From: Chitinophaga filiformis
GTDB taxonomy: Bacteria > Bacteroidota > Bacteroidia > Chitinophagales > Chitinophagaceae
DNA: 64,000 nucleotides
Direction: 5' to 3'
Assembly (NCBI RefSeq): GCF_021646545.1
Contig: NZ_JAKIRP010000001.1
Coordinates: 248,001-312,000, forward strand
The translations under genes were made by a program, and so were the position numbers. The first letter of the stretch is position 1. The number at the start of each line of letters is the position of its first letter. Shown piece by piece: positions 25,922-34,178 of this stretch. The notes beneath the pieces are model-generated. The model was not told the DNA's origin and searched no databases. It saw only the letters and a list, made by a program, of their open reading frames with translations.

Positions 25922-26960
25922 TTTTTTTCATCAATGGTATCTTCACTTCAAAATAGTTGCCCGTATTGCTAATGACCGGCTTATTACCGCTTAGCAGCAG
26001 ATAGCGCTGGGTAATATTCTTTAGTCCCAGCTGCGCCCCCGGCTCCTGTATGCGCTTGGGATTCTTGTTATTCTTCACTACAAGCCACTTGTTATCTTCA
26101 ATGTAAATATCGATAATCAGCGGCGAATCATTCGTAAACTGGTTATGCTTAATGGCGTTTTCAATCAGCAACTGCAATGTGAGCGGGGCAATATCACTTT
26201 GCAGATGATCTACATCCTCTGATATGTTGATACGGATGGCCTGGCCGTACCTGATCTGATGGAGGAAAAGTACATTCTTGATAAAATCGAGCTCCACCGC
26301 CATGGCAATAGTGTTCTGTGTACGATTGGTCAGCATGTAACGGTAGATGGAAGATAACTTCACCACGTAATTAACAGACAGGGAAGGGTTTTCTTCTATC
26401 AGGGAAGTGAGTGCGCTCAGGTTGTTAAACAGGAAATGCGGGTCCAGCTGTAGCTTCAAGGCATCCAGCTGTGCCTGTACCGCCAGTTCATTCAACTTAA
26501 ATGCCTCCAGGCGGGCATTATTCAACCTGTTAATAAGATGTTCTGCCGCGAAGATGGAAGTAATTACCAGGCAGTAGATCATCCCCGTGATGGACGATTG
26601 CCGGTAAAGCAGCTGGTTAAAAGCGAATTTTTCAGGGAAGGGAATATGAAAAAAGAGATAAACAACCAGCAGGATGATACCCATGTGCGATATCAGCTGT
26701 ACCATGAAGCGCATTCTCATGTTCTTTTCCCAGGGCAGCCTGCGGTGCAGCAGGTAAGTCAGCCATATACCAGTTTCTATCACCAGCAGTGGGAACAACC
26801 AGGACACCAGGGTGTTGACAATAAAATCAAATACGGTGAATTGTCGCCAGGCGTTGAAGGTACGCTCGTAGGGGTTAATCAGGAAGAAAATAAGGTTGGT
26901 AAGTAAACAAAAAATAGGATAGCCATAAAGTCGCAAGAATTTATAGTTGGATGTAGCCAT
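25887..26960 (-). CDS. LytS/YehU-type sensor histidine kinase
   Basis: The 357-residue protein has four hydrophobic segments in the first 140 residues. A His_kinase domain follows, with the motif LQLDPHFLFNNLSALTSLIEENP (phospho-acceptor His in DPHF) and an ATP-binding part with LTLQLLIENAIKHNQ and a shortened G box (GAQLGLKNITQRYLLL). Such kinases pair with LytTR regulators, and the partner gene overlaps its 3' end. No extracellular sensor domain is present, so it probably senses a membrane state or a signal passed by another protein. Confidence 0.9.
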   Translation of the reverse strand: MATSNYKFLRLYGYPIFCLLTNLIFFLINPYERTFNAWRQFTVFDFIVNTLVSWLFPLLVIETGIWLTYLLHRRLPWEKNMRMRFMVQLISHMGIILLVVYLFFHIPFPEKFAFNQLLYRQSSITGMIYCLVITSIFAAEHLINRLNNARLEAFKLNELAVQAQLDALKLQLDPHFLFNNLSALTSLIEENPSLSVNYVVKLSSIYRYMLTNRTQNTIAMAVELDFIKNVLFLHQIRYGQAIRINISEDVDHLQSDIAPLTLQLLIENAIKHNQFTNDSPLIIDIYIEDNKWLVVKNNKNPKRIQEPGAQLGLKNITQRYLLLSGNKPVISNTGNYFEVKIPLMKKNAEEHAEHTDH

Positions 26961-27009
26961 AATATGTGAGACTTTTTACCAGGCCACACTATCCTATTGA
27001 TGAATATGT

Positions 27010-27162
27010 TTATTTGGAATATACGCGACGAACTGGATTTGTCAGCAACTCCCATATCATGTATAGTATGCCTAATGATAAAACAGATAAAACGATTTTA
27101 ATAATATTCAGCAATTTACCTATTTTATACAGCTGTGACGCGTAGTGAATTGTACTTGTCAT
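27010..27162 (-). CDS. Small membrane protein, 50 residues (putative)
   Basis: The frame begins MTSTIHYASQLYKIGKLLN and continues with a hydrophobic segment (IIKIVLSVLSLGILYMIWELL, given here only as a segment at residues 20-40). It ends in a basic tail, NPVRRVYSK. The single-span shape with positive tail is typical of small inner-membrane proteins. It lies upstream of the sensor kinase on the same strand, but no clear promoter was seen. The call is uncertain because of size. Confidence 0.35.
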   Translation of the reverse strand: MTSTIHYASQLYKIGKLLNIIKIVLSVLSLGILYMIWELLTNPVRRVYSK

Positions 27163-27179
27163 GATCGTTTCCGTTATTT

Positions 27180-27289
27180 GACGGCAATTTGGGGCAAATA
27201 CCAGAAAAATACAGGCCGATCTGACTGAACTTACAAAAATCCCTGCTGAACTGAAATTATGGACAACTGAAGTGAAAGGCCTGGTATAA
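27180..27289 (+). pseudogene. Possible C-terminal gene remnant
   Basis: A start-less frame reads RQFGANTRKIQADLTELTKI followed by PAELKLWTTEVKGLV and a stop. It has coding-like composition and a helical pattern, but no start and no recognised family. It ends six bases before the convergent PQQ dehydrogenase gene. Confidence 0.2.
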
Positions 27290-27294
27290 CATAC

Positions 27295-29475
27295 CTAGCC
27301 CGGCAGGGCAAACGCGACATACGTATCTCCCGATTTACTGCCTATTTTTCCGCCACCGCAGGCAATGACCACGTACTGTCTGCCCTGCAGGGAATAAACG
27401 GCCGGGGTGGCATACCCGGCGGCAGGCAATTGTGCTTCCCATAACTGGCGACCGGTCTTTTTGTCGAAAGCCCTGATCTTTTCATCCTGTGTGGAGGCTA
27501 CGAATATCAGCCCACCTTTCGTAACCACAGGTCCGCCGTATACCTGCGTCCCTGTAGGGGGTATTCCCCTCTTTTTAAGCGTTTCAAACTCCCCGAGGGG
27601 TACTTTCCATAGCAACTTCCCTGTATTCAGATTTACGGCATTTAAAGTGCCCCAGGGTGGTTTTATACCCGGATAACCATCTTTATCCAGGAAACGGATG
27701 TAACCTGTCATGGTATAGGGCACCTCATCCAGGATACTGTTCTTCCCTGAAGTGTTGGCGGCTACCTGTGCGCCCGGTTCTTTAGCAGCGCTTTCTGTAT
27801 GTAACAGGAAGTCGATCAGTGCCTTTCGTTCTTCTTCGGGAATCTGTTTAAACGAGGGCATCATATTCCTCCCACCTTCCATTATTTTCCTGATCTGATC
27901 TCCCTGGTACTTCCTCCCGATATTCACCAGTGAGGGATAGGAAGTTCCGTTCCCTTTTAATTCAGGGCCATGGCAGCTGATGCAGTATTTATTATAGGTG
28001 TTACGCCCAGTCGCGGCACTATTGTTACCTTCTTTTGGCACATCGATCATCGTTAGCGCCCAGGGCAGTTCGGTGCTGTTTACATACAGGATCTGCGTTT
28101 CAGGATCTACCGCAGCGCCACCCCATTCCCCTCCACCATCAAAGCCGGGGAATATCCAGCTGCCCTCTTTTGAAGGCGGTGTGAACATGGCAGAGTGCTT
28201 TACCTTCCGGAACTTCTCCAGCATTTCCTGGTGTGCATCCGGGCTCAGATCAGTCAGATCTTCCTCGCTGAACTGCTGCCGGGCAAAAGGCTCCGGTAAT
28301 ACAGGAATGGGTTGCGTGGGCCAGGGCGTTTCTCCGGACAGGGCTTCCTGGGGAACGGCTTTTTCTTCTATCGGAAAAACAGGCTTACCGTTCGTTCTGT
28401 CAAACAGGAATATATAACCGTGTTTTGTGATCTGTGCGACCGCATCAATTTTCCTTCCGTCTTTATGTAGCGTAACCAGGTTAGGATTGGCCGCCAGATC
28501 ACGGTCCCATAGATCATGATGTACCACCTGGTAATGCCATAGATATTTCCCGGTAGCCGCATCCAGCGCGATCAGTGAATTGGCGAACAGGTTGGCCCCT
28601 TTGCGGATGCCGCCATAAAAGTCGCTGCCTACACTTCCTGTAGGAACATATACAATGCCCCTTTCTTCATCCAGCGACATGCCCGCCCAGCTATTGGCGC
28701 CCCCTAATTTCTTCCAGGCGTCTTTGTCTGGCCAGGTATCATAGCCGACTTCCCCGGGATGAGGAATGGTATGGAATATCCAACGACGTTCGCCGGTATG
28801 TACATCAAACGCCCGGATATGGCCCGGGGCTGCATCCGCCGATTCAGCAACCCTGATACCGACGATCAGCAGGTCTTTGTAAATAATACCGGGTGTATTA
28901 CCCGATACATAGGAGTCTCCTTCTGTCTCTCTGTCGAGATGTGCTGACAAATCAATATATCCGCCCTTTCCAAAACTCCTCACAGGTTTTCCGTCTGCTG
29001 CATTAATAGCATAGGCTCGATTACCTGCGTTGTAAAAGATCCGTTTATCATTTCCGTCTTCGCTCTGCCAATATACCACACCCCGGCTTACCTTCATCAG
29101 GGCGGCCGGATCGTTACCGGCAGCAGTATCTTCCGAAGCAGGATCGAACAACCAATGTTGTTTTCCAGTAGTTGCGTCGAGGGCGAAAAGTTTCAGGCGG
29201 GGAGAGAGACCGTATAATATCCCGTCCACCATCACAGGATTACACTGGTTCTGTGAACGGCCGGCAGTATCCTTATCATTTGTACTATATGTCCAGGCTA
29301 CCTGTAGCCGGGAGACATTGTCCGGATTGATCTGTATATTGGAGGAATAACGGATGCCATCTTTGGAGCCAGCATAAGTGGCCCAGCTATCATAATCTTT
29401 TGTGGCAACAGGGCCTTTACAGGAAGTAAATAGCAATAACGTGGACAGCGATACCAACCAAACAATGTTTGTCAT
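27295..29475 (-). CDS. PQQ-dependent dehydrogenase lipoprotein with haem c domain
   Basis: The 726-residue protein starts with a lipoprotein signal peptide (lipobox LFTSC, Cys19). It has the eight-bladed propeller of membrane glucose dehydrogenase-type quinoproteins, with WATYAGSKDGIRYSSNIQINPDNVSRLQVAW at the start, blades such as GERRWIFHTIPHPGEVGYDTWP, and VYGGPVVTKGGLIFVASTQDEKIRAFDKKTGRQLW at the end. A cytochrome c domain is inserted late in the propeller, with one haem motif CISCH near residue 497 and an axial Met in MMPSF. It oxidises a sugar or alcohol in the periplasm and passes electrons to the respiratory chain. The substrate is not known, and no PQQ synthesis genes are in view. 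Confidence 0.9.
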   Translation of the reverse strand: MTNIVWLVSLSTLLLFTSCKGPVATKDYDSWATYAGSKDGIRYSSNIQINPDNVSRLQVAWTYSTNDKDTAGRSQNQCNPVMVDGILYGLSPRLKLFALDATTGKQHWLFDPASEDTAAGNDPAALMKVSRGVVYWQSEDGNDKRIFYNAGNRAYAINAADGKPVRSFGKGGYIDLSAHLDRETEGDSYVSGNTPGIIYKDLLIVGIRVAESADAAPGHIRAFDVHTGERRWIFHTIPHPGEVGYDTWPDKDAWKKLGGANSWAGMSLDEERGIVYVPTGSVGSDFYGGIRKGANLFANSLIALDAATGKYLWHYQVVHHDLWDRDLAANPNLVTLHKDGRKIDAVAQITKHGYIFLFDRTNGKPVFPIEEKAVPQEALSGETPWPTQPIPVLPEPFARQQFSEEDLTDLSPDAHQEMLEKFRKVKHSAMFTPPSKEGSWIFPGFDGGGEWGGAAVDPETQILYVNSTELPWALTMIDVPKEGNNSAATGRNTYNKYCISCHGPELKGNGTSYPSLVNIGRKYQGDQIRKIMEGGRNMMPSFKQIPEEERKALIDFLLHTESAAKEPGAQVAANTSGKNSILDEVPYTMTGYIRFLDKDGYPGIKPPWGTLNAVNLNTGKLLWKVPLGEFETLKKRGIPPTGTQVYGGPVVTKGGLIFVASTQDEKIRAFDKKTGRQLWEAQLPAAGYATPAVYSLQGRQYVVIACGGGKIGSKSGDTYVAFALPG

Positions 29476-29619
29476 TAAACAACCGGTTTATGTATCCAAT
29501 ATAACAAAATAGGCGCTGCCGTTTATTCCGGTTGTTCTCTTTTTTACAATTTTAGATTTGTCGGGTGTGCTTTCTTTGTTAATAGTATACAGGGGAAGTG
29601 AATACCGCCATTCTAACTA

Positions 29620-29653
29620 AAGGGGCAACCGGCTTCACAGCCAGCTGCCCCTT
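29620..29653 (-). terminator. Terminator of the epimerase gene
   Basis: AAGGGGCA (29620-29627) pairs with TGCCCCTT (29646-29653), with further GGC/GCC pairing inside. It follows the stop of the minus-strand epimerase gene by seven bases. Confidence 0.6.
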
Positions 29654-29660
29654 CCCCAAT

Positions 29661-30641
29661 TTATACCGGATAAGGACCATCTTCGAATGCTTCCGCATGA
29701 TAGCCCTTAGATCCTACGGTTTTAGCGAGCGGACTACGTAGTTCTTCCCCTGCCTTCAGGCGTTCAATAACATACCTGAAGTCGTATACTGGTTGCCAGC
29801 CTAACTCTTTTCTGGCTTTCTCATTCACATATACCCTGTCAATTCCCTGGAACATCTTCCAGCCCCGCCGTTCATATTCCAGTACATATTCAGGTACAAG
29901 TCCCTGTACTACCCACAACGCATTGTTCCGGAGATACGTTGCATGTCCACGCATAAAAGGAGTGGTAGCACTAATAATATATTTACCGAAACCTATTTCC
30001 TTTGCCTTTTTGGCGGCGAGTATATGTGCATTCACCGCATCTTCCAGTTCCACACGGCGGTGGAGGAATTCATTCGCTTTCAGGTTATCATCTGCATAGG
30101 CATTTCTTACCTTACGATTGTCATCTTCTTCCGGGAAGAACCGGGAAGTCCGGAGCACGATACAAGGCAGTCCCTGGTTCCTGAAAAACAGCTGGCACAG
30201 GTCTTCCGCCGCAGCTTTGGTAACGCCATAAATGTTCTTGGGTACAGGTGTTACATCTTCCGTAATCCATGCCGCCGGCGATCCCGCCTTCGGTTCCAGT
30301 GCATCTCCGAATACACTGGTCGTACTGGTAAAAACAAAAGCTTCTACACCTGCAGCAACAGATGCCTGCAACAGGTTCAGTGTGCCGGTGATATTCGTAT
30401 CAATAAACTCCTGCATACTATGCGTTGCAACATGCGGTTTATGTAATGTGGCGGTATGGAATACAGCTTCCACGCCATCAAGACAACTTTTTACAAAGTC
30501 CCTGTCGGTAATGGAACCTACATGTGTTGTAAATGACGAGGCAAGAATATCTACACCAATCACTTCATAGTGCTGAGCCTTGAGTATGCGGGCCAGCCCT
30601 TCACCGAGATGTCCGGCGCTTCCGGTAACTAAAACTTTCAT
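29661..30641 (-). CDS. NAD-dependent epimerase/dehydratase family protein
   Basis: The 326-residue protein is an extended SDR. It starts with the NAD-binding motif MKVLVTGSAGHLGEGLARIL, followed by HTATLHKPHV and the catalytic tyrosine-lysine pair in NIYGVTKAAAEDL. Substrate-domain landmarks include LRTSRFFPEEDDN and GWQPVYDFRYVIERL at the C terminus. Such proteins act on nucleotide sugars or related carbonyl compounds. It diverges from a Crp/Fnr-type regulator gene, and a palindrome lies in between, so that regulator probably controls it. Confidence 0.85.
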   Translation of the reverse strand: MKVLVTGSAGHLGEGLARILKAQHYEVIGVDILASSFTTHVGSITDRDFVKSCLDGVEAVFHTATLHKPHVATHSMQEFIDTNITGTLNLLQASVAAGVEAFVFTSTTSVFGDALEPKAGSPAAWITEDVTPVPKNIYGVTKAAAEDLCQLFFRNQGLPCIVLRTSRFFPEEDDNRKVRNAYADDNLKANEFLHRRVELEDAVNAHILAAKKAKEIGFGKYIISATTPFMRGHATYLRNNALWVVQGLVPEYVLEYERRGWKMFQGIDRVYVNEKARKELGWQPVYDFRYVIERLKAGEELRSPLAKTVGSKGYHAEAFEDGPYPV

Positions 30642-30702
30642 ATGTTAGTGGTATCTTATAATGTTCTCTACCCCGAAGTTAACGGGTGTTAATTCAAATT
30701 TC

Positions 30703-30716
30703 GGGACATTTGTCCC
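30703..30716. promoter_or_regulatory. Candidate Crp/Fnr-type operator
   Basis: GGGACA-TT-TGTCCC is a perfect inverted repeat. It lies 10 bases before the preferred start of the Crp-like gene and 61 bases before the divergent epimerase gene. This position suits autoregulation and control of the neighbour. Confidence 0.5.
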
Positions 30717-30726
30717 ATTTACAGAT

Positions 30727-31302
30727 ATGATCACGACAAATCTGCAACTGCGGAATTTAATGGAAGAGCTGACAGGCAATGAAAGCACCGGCAATGCGAT
30801 CACGCTACGGACCCTTCAGCCAAAACAGCGGCTGATTGTACAGGATCAGGCGCTTCAGAGTGTATATATTATCAGGTCCGGTGTGACAAAGTGTTTTATT
30901 ACAGAAAACAATGAACGGGATTATATCCTGGATTTTCTGGGAGAAGGCGAAATCCTTGGGGAGATAGAAGCCATCAGGCATACCAGGGCAACATGCACGA
31001 TAGAAGCTATCACACCTCTGACAGTTTATACCATGAGCAGCGCACAGTTCCATCACTTCTTCAAAACATTGCCGGCCTTTGGCAGCGTTGTACTGGAACT
31101 GATAGCTACCCGGCTAGCCAGGATCTCTGAGAAAGCGGCAAGACAACAGTTATATACCTTATCGGAAATATTACCCCAGCTACTATCTGCGCTCGAATCC
31201 CAGCAGATCACCTTTACCAAACAGGACCTTTCCGAATACCTGGGCATTTCTGTCAGAAGCCTGAACAGGTTACTGAAAGATGCCGGCAATACTACTTTTT
31301 GA
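30727..31302 (+). CDS. Crp/Fnr-family transcriptional regulator
   Basis: The frame opens at 30661, but the ATG at 30727 gives MITTNLQLRNLMEELTGNE and leaves the palindrome at 30703-30716 untranslated, so it is preferred (191 residues). The sensing barrel has LQPKQRLIVQDQALQSVYIIRSGVTKCFITENNERDYILDFLGEGEILGEIEAI, close to the cNMP-binding pattern with GEI. The C-terminal winged helix reads QQITFTKQDLSEYLGISVRSLNRLLKDAG. No Fnr-type cysteines for an iron-sulfur cluster are present. Its 3' end overlaps the convergent cytochrome gene by 11 bases. Confidence 0.88.
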   Translation: MITTNLQLRNLMEELTGNESTGNAITLRTLQPKQRLIVQDQALQSVYIIRSGVTKCFITENNERDYILDFLGEGEILGEIEAIRHTRATCTIEAITPLTVYTMSSAQFHHFFKTLPAFGSVVLELIATRLARISEKAARQQLYTLSEILPQLLSALESQQITFTKQDLSEYLGISVRSLNRLLKDAGNTTF

Positions 31303-32521
31303 GCGCTGCCATAAACTTCTTTGTTTCTTCCCTGTAGACGGTGATCAGATGCGTACGCATGGAATCTGGCGTAGGACTGGTTTGTCCCCTGGTCAGCATG
31401 GTGATATTCCTTGATGGTAATGCCGGCATATGGCAATCAATACAATTCTTTGAAAGTACCGCAGCTGGCAGAGTTGTCATTTTACAAAAAGTATGACCAT
31501 CCGCCTTATGGCAACTCATGCAGCGCTGAGAAAAAGCCTGTAGCTGGTCTCTTTCATTGTTATGCGGATTATGACAGGAAGAGCAGTTCATCCCATCACT
31601 CTTTATAAAGCATTTACTGGCAGTAAATAGCTGGTATTGTTTTCCATGTACATCAACTTCAGCTGTCTTCTCCGGGCGTGTAAAATCGGGAAAGAAATAA
31701 TCAGATAAAGCATCTCCCGGTTTAAATTCAAAAGCAGGTTTTTGCGGGGCGCCCAGCCCGGAATGACAAAGCGCACACATATCCAGCTTTTGCTGATTTT
31801 TCAGGGAAGCGATCTTTGTGATATGCCTGGCATCTTTTTCCTGCGGATGCTCCTGGTGAAAAGTCACATGTTCTGCCGCCGGGCCATGGCATCGCTCACA
31901 GTCAATACCATACACCAGCTGATTCTTTTCAAACTCCTCTGAGAGGTGCAAACCTTCCATACTTACATTCTTAATACCCACGGCAGAGCTATGACAACCG
32001 AAACAGGTACTGGGTATCATCCTGTCAAATTTCGGATAAGCCGGTGGGAAACCGGGGCTATTCGCCCAGCTATTGGTAAGGATAAAATAAGACAGCGGCA
32101 ACTGAAAGTATTTTCCATTCCGCCAGAAAAGAAAGGTCTGCGCCTTTCTGCCTGATCCAATAGTGATATCAAAACGATGTAATTCCTGCAGCGCACTATC
32201 CGAATAAGCAACCTGGAAAAGACCACTATCCCTGACCTCCATCACGACCTTTGTTCCATTACTATAAGAAAAGACGTTATGAGGGTTTACGAAACTGCCT
32301 TTGATAGCCGCCTGGAAGGCAGGACCGGAAGTTTTATAGTGGCCAGTGGTCATGTAGCTATCGTATATGCTCTTATGACAGCTGATACAGGCTGCCGATC
32401 CCGCAAACTGTTCTCCCCTCAGATCTTTACTATCTTTGCCGGGCCGCTTACTGATACATTGGGAAAAGATAATAATGCAGGAAATGATCAGCAGGGATAT
32501 GCATAGCAGGCGTTTATTCAT
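31292..32521 (-). CDS. Seven-haem cytochrome c lipoprotein
   Basis: The 409-residue protein has a lipoprotein signal (lipobox FSQC, Cys22). It has seven CxxCH haem motifs: residues 45-49 (CISCH), 173-177 (CFGCH), 208-212 (CERCH), 249-253 (CALCH), 313-317 (CSSCH), 334-338 (CMSCH) and 360-364 (CIDCH). The spacing and the RCHGPAAEHV and NCSSCHNPH sequences resemble cytochrome c554-like and octahaem-type multihaem proteins. A haem-free insert of about 120 residues separates motif 1 from motif 2. It probably carries electrons in the periplasm or at the outer membrane. The terminal acceptor is unknown, and no partner reductase lies alongside. Confidence 0.9.
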   Translation of the reverse strand: MNKRLLCISLLIISCIIIFSQCISKRPGKDSKDLRGEQFAGSAACISCHKSIYDSYMTTGHYKTSGPAFQAAIKGSFVNPHNVFSYSNGTKVVMEVRDSGLFQVAYSDSALQELHRFDITIGSGRKAQTFLFWRNGKYFQLPLSYFILTNSWANSPGFPPAYPKFDRMIPSTCFGCHSSAVGIKNVSMEGLHLSEEFEKNQLVYGIDCERCHGPAAEHVTFHQEHPQEKDARHITKIASLKNQQKLDMCALCHSGLGAPQKPAFEFKPGDALSDYFFPDFTRPEKTAEVDVHGKQYQLFTASKCFIKSDGMNCSSCHNPHNNERDQLQAFSQRCMSCHKADGHTFCKMTTLPAAVLSKNCIDCHMPALPSRNITMLTRGQTSPTPDSMRTHLITVYREETKKFMAALKK

Positions 32522-32559
32522 GACGTTGGAATAATGGGCCCAAGATATATATTTATAGT

Positions 32560-32958
32560 ATGAAACAAAAGATTGCCCATATCACGCTGGTCGTAGACAA
32601 CTACGACGATGCCATCCGGTTCTATACCGAAAAACTCCATTTTACCCTGGTAGAAGATACCCCATTGGGTAATAACAAAAGATGGGTACTGGTAGCCCCG
32701 CCGGGATCGGAAGGAAGCTGCTGCCTGTTACTGGCGCAGGCAGTTGGCGAAGAACAAAAAAGCAGAGTGGGCAATCAGACCGGAGGTAGGGTATTCCTAT
32801 TTCTTTATACGGACAATTTCGAAAGAGATTTCCGGAACCTGCTGGATAAGGGGGTAAAAATTGTCAGACAACCCGTTCAGGAACCCTATGGAACAGTAGC
32901 TGTTTTTGAAGATCTGTATGGCAATAGGTGGGACCTGATACAGCCCGTCGGACAATGA
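32560..32958 (+). CDS. VOC-family (glyoxalase-like) protein
   Basis: The 132-residue protein has the VOC pattern: KIAHITLVVDNYDDAIRFYTEKLHFTLVEDT, then WVLVAPPGSEGSCCLLLAQA, GGRVFLFLYTDNFERDFRNLLDKGVKIVRQP and the closing FEDLYGNRWDLIQP. Metal-site candidates are His5 and the acidic residue of FEDLYGNRWDL. It is cytoplasmic and monocistronic. The reaction is not predictable. Confidence 0.88.
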   Translation: MKQKIAHITLVVDNYDDAIRFYTEKLHFTLVEDTPLGNNKRWVLVAPPGSEGSCCLLLAQAVGEEQKSRVGNQTGGRVFLFLYTDNFERDFRNLLDKGVKIVRQPVQEPYGTVAVFEDLYGNRWDLIQPVGQ

Positions 32959-33038
32959 TATTTTTTTTGTTAAAACGCGCGGGGGAAAACATTTACCATT
33001 GCTTTTTTCATTAACTTCAGTTCACTTTCCCCCTTTAT

Positions 33039-34178
33039 ATGTCTTACTTTAAAGCGTCCCTGCTGCTATTGTTGCTACCCTTATACTTTTCATGTAACGC
33101 CAATCGTACATCAAAAGCTGAAAATTCTTTTTACTACTGGCAGTCGACCTATGACTGGGATTACGGCTGGAGTACCTGGACTGACAGCGTTAAAAAAGCA
33201 GTCGGAGTACAGCATTTTTACCTGCATTATTTTGATGTGGACTGGAGTGAGAATTTATCCATGCCGGTTCCGGTAGCGGAATTCGCCTCTTTGGATTACA
33301 TTGACCGGCTGTTAGGCGATAATTATACACCCGTCGTTTTTATCACCAACCGTACTTTTGAAAGACTGCCCGACAGCTCCTGTGAATGGCTGGCCCAACG
33401 TGTGGCAGGCAGGATCAATAGCATGACTGACAAACTTGAAAGGAGCATCGTTCATGGAAAGAGTACAGATATCTATAATCAATTGCCATCTCCTGTATCT
33501 ACACAATGGGATTCTATTGTAAAAGTAGTGGCCACTGCCCGAAAACGCTTAAAAACCGAAATCCAGATAGATTGCGACTGGACAGCTGGCACCAGGGAGA
33601 AGTATTTCCGTTTTCTGCAAGCGCTAAAAGGACACTATCCCGATAAAACACTTTCCGCCACCATCAGGTTATACCCTTATAAGTATGCCCCCAAAATGGG
33701 TGTTCCTCCTGTAGACCGGGGTATGCTGATGTGTTATAACCTCGGCAATATTAAAGATGCTAATACGAACAATTCCGTATTTGATTTAAAAACACTACAG
33801 CAATATTTTAATGTTCCTTCCTATCCGCTTCAACTGGATATAGCCTTTCCGGTATTTGGATGGTATGCGTGGTTCAGGGGAAATGAATTTAAGGGTATTA
33901 TTCATGACGATCCTTCGCTTGTAAATGATACAATTACATTTGCCCATGTAGACAAACAGCACTACCGAGTAATGACAGATACTGTGCTTGGTGATAATTA
34001 CTACCGATCGGGCGATATATTACGTATGGAATATCCTGACGCCGATATGCTTAATACAGCTATTGATCTTGTAAAAGAAAAAGTACCCGATTACCACCGT
34101 ATTACATTCTATCACTGGAATCAGTCTTCAATAAAGACGTATGAAAAAGTTATCCAAAAGGCTTTTGCTGCTCGTTAA
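33039..34178 (+). CDS. Hypothetical lipoprotein, possible TIM-barrel enzyme
   Basis: The 379-residue protein has a lipoprotein signal peptide with lipobox YFSC (Cys19). The mature part suggests an alternating alpha/beta barrel: FYYWQSTYDW, VQHFYLHYFDVDW, YTPVVFITNRTFERL, EIQIDCDWT (178-182), LSATIRLYPYKYA, GMLMCYNLGN, LQLDIAFPVFGWYAWF and HRITFYHWNQSS. Acidic residues end several strands (DVDW, DCDW), as in glycosidases of the TIM-barrel clans. The family is not recognised with certainty and no enzyme activity is claimed. The following gene starts inside its last 38 bases, so the two are coupled. Confidence 0.75.
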   Translation: MSYFKASLLLLLLPLYFSCNANRTSKAENSFYYWQSTYDWDYGWSTWTDSVKKAVGVQHFYLHYFDVDWSENLSMPVPVAEFASLDYIDRLLGDNYTPVVFITNRTFERLPDSSCEWLAQRVAGRINSMTDKLERSIVHGKSTDIYNQLPSPVSTQWDSIVKVVATARKRLKTEIQIDCDWTAGTREKYFRFLQALKGHYPDKTLSATIRLYPYKYAPKMGVPPVDRGMLMCYNLGNIKDANTNNSVFDLKTLQQYFNVPSYPLQLDIAFPVFGWYAWFRGNEFKGIIHDDPSLVNDTITFAHVDKQHYRVMTDTVLGDNYYRSGDILRMEYPDADMLNTAIDLVKEKVPDYHRITFYHWNQSSIKTYEKVIQKAFAAR

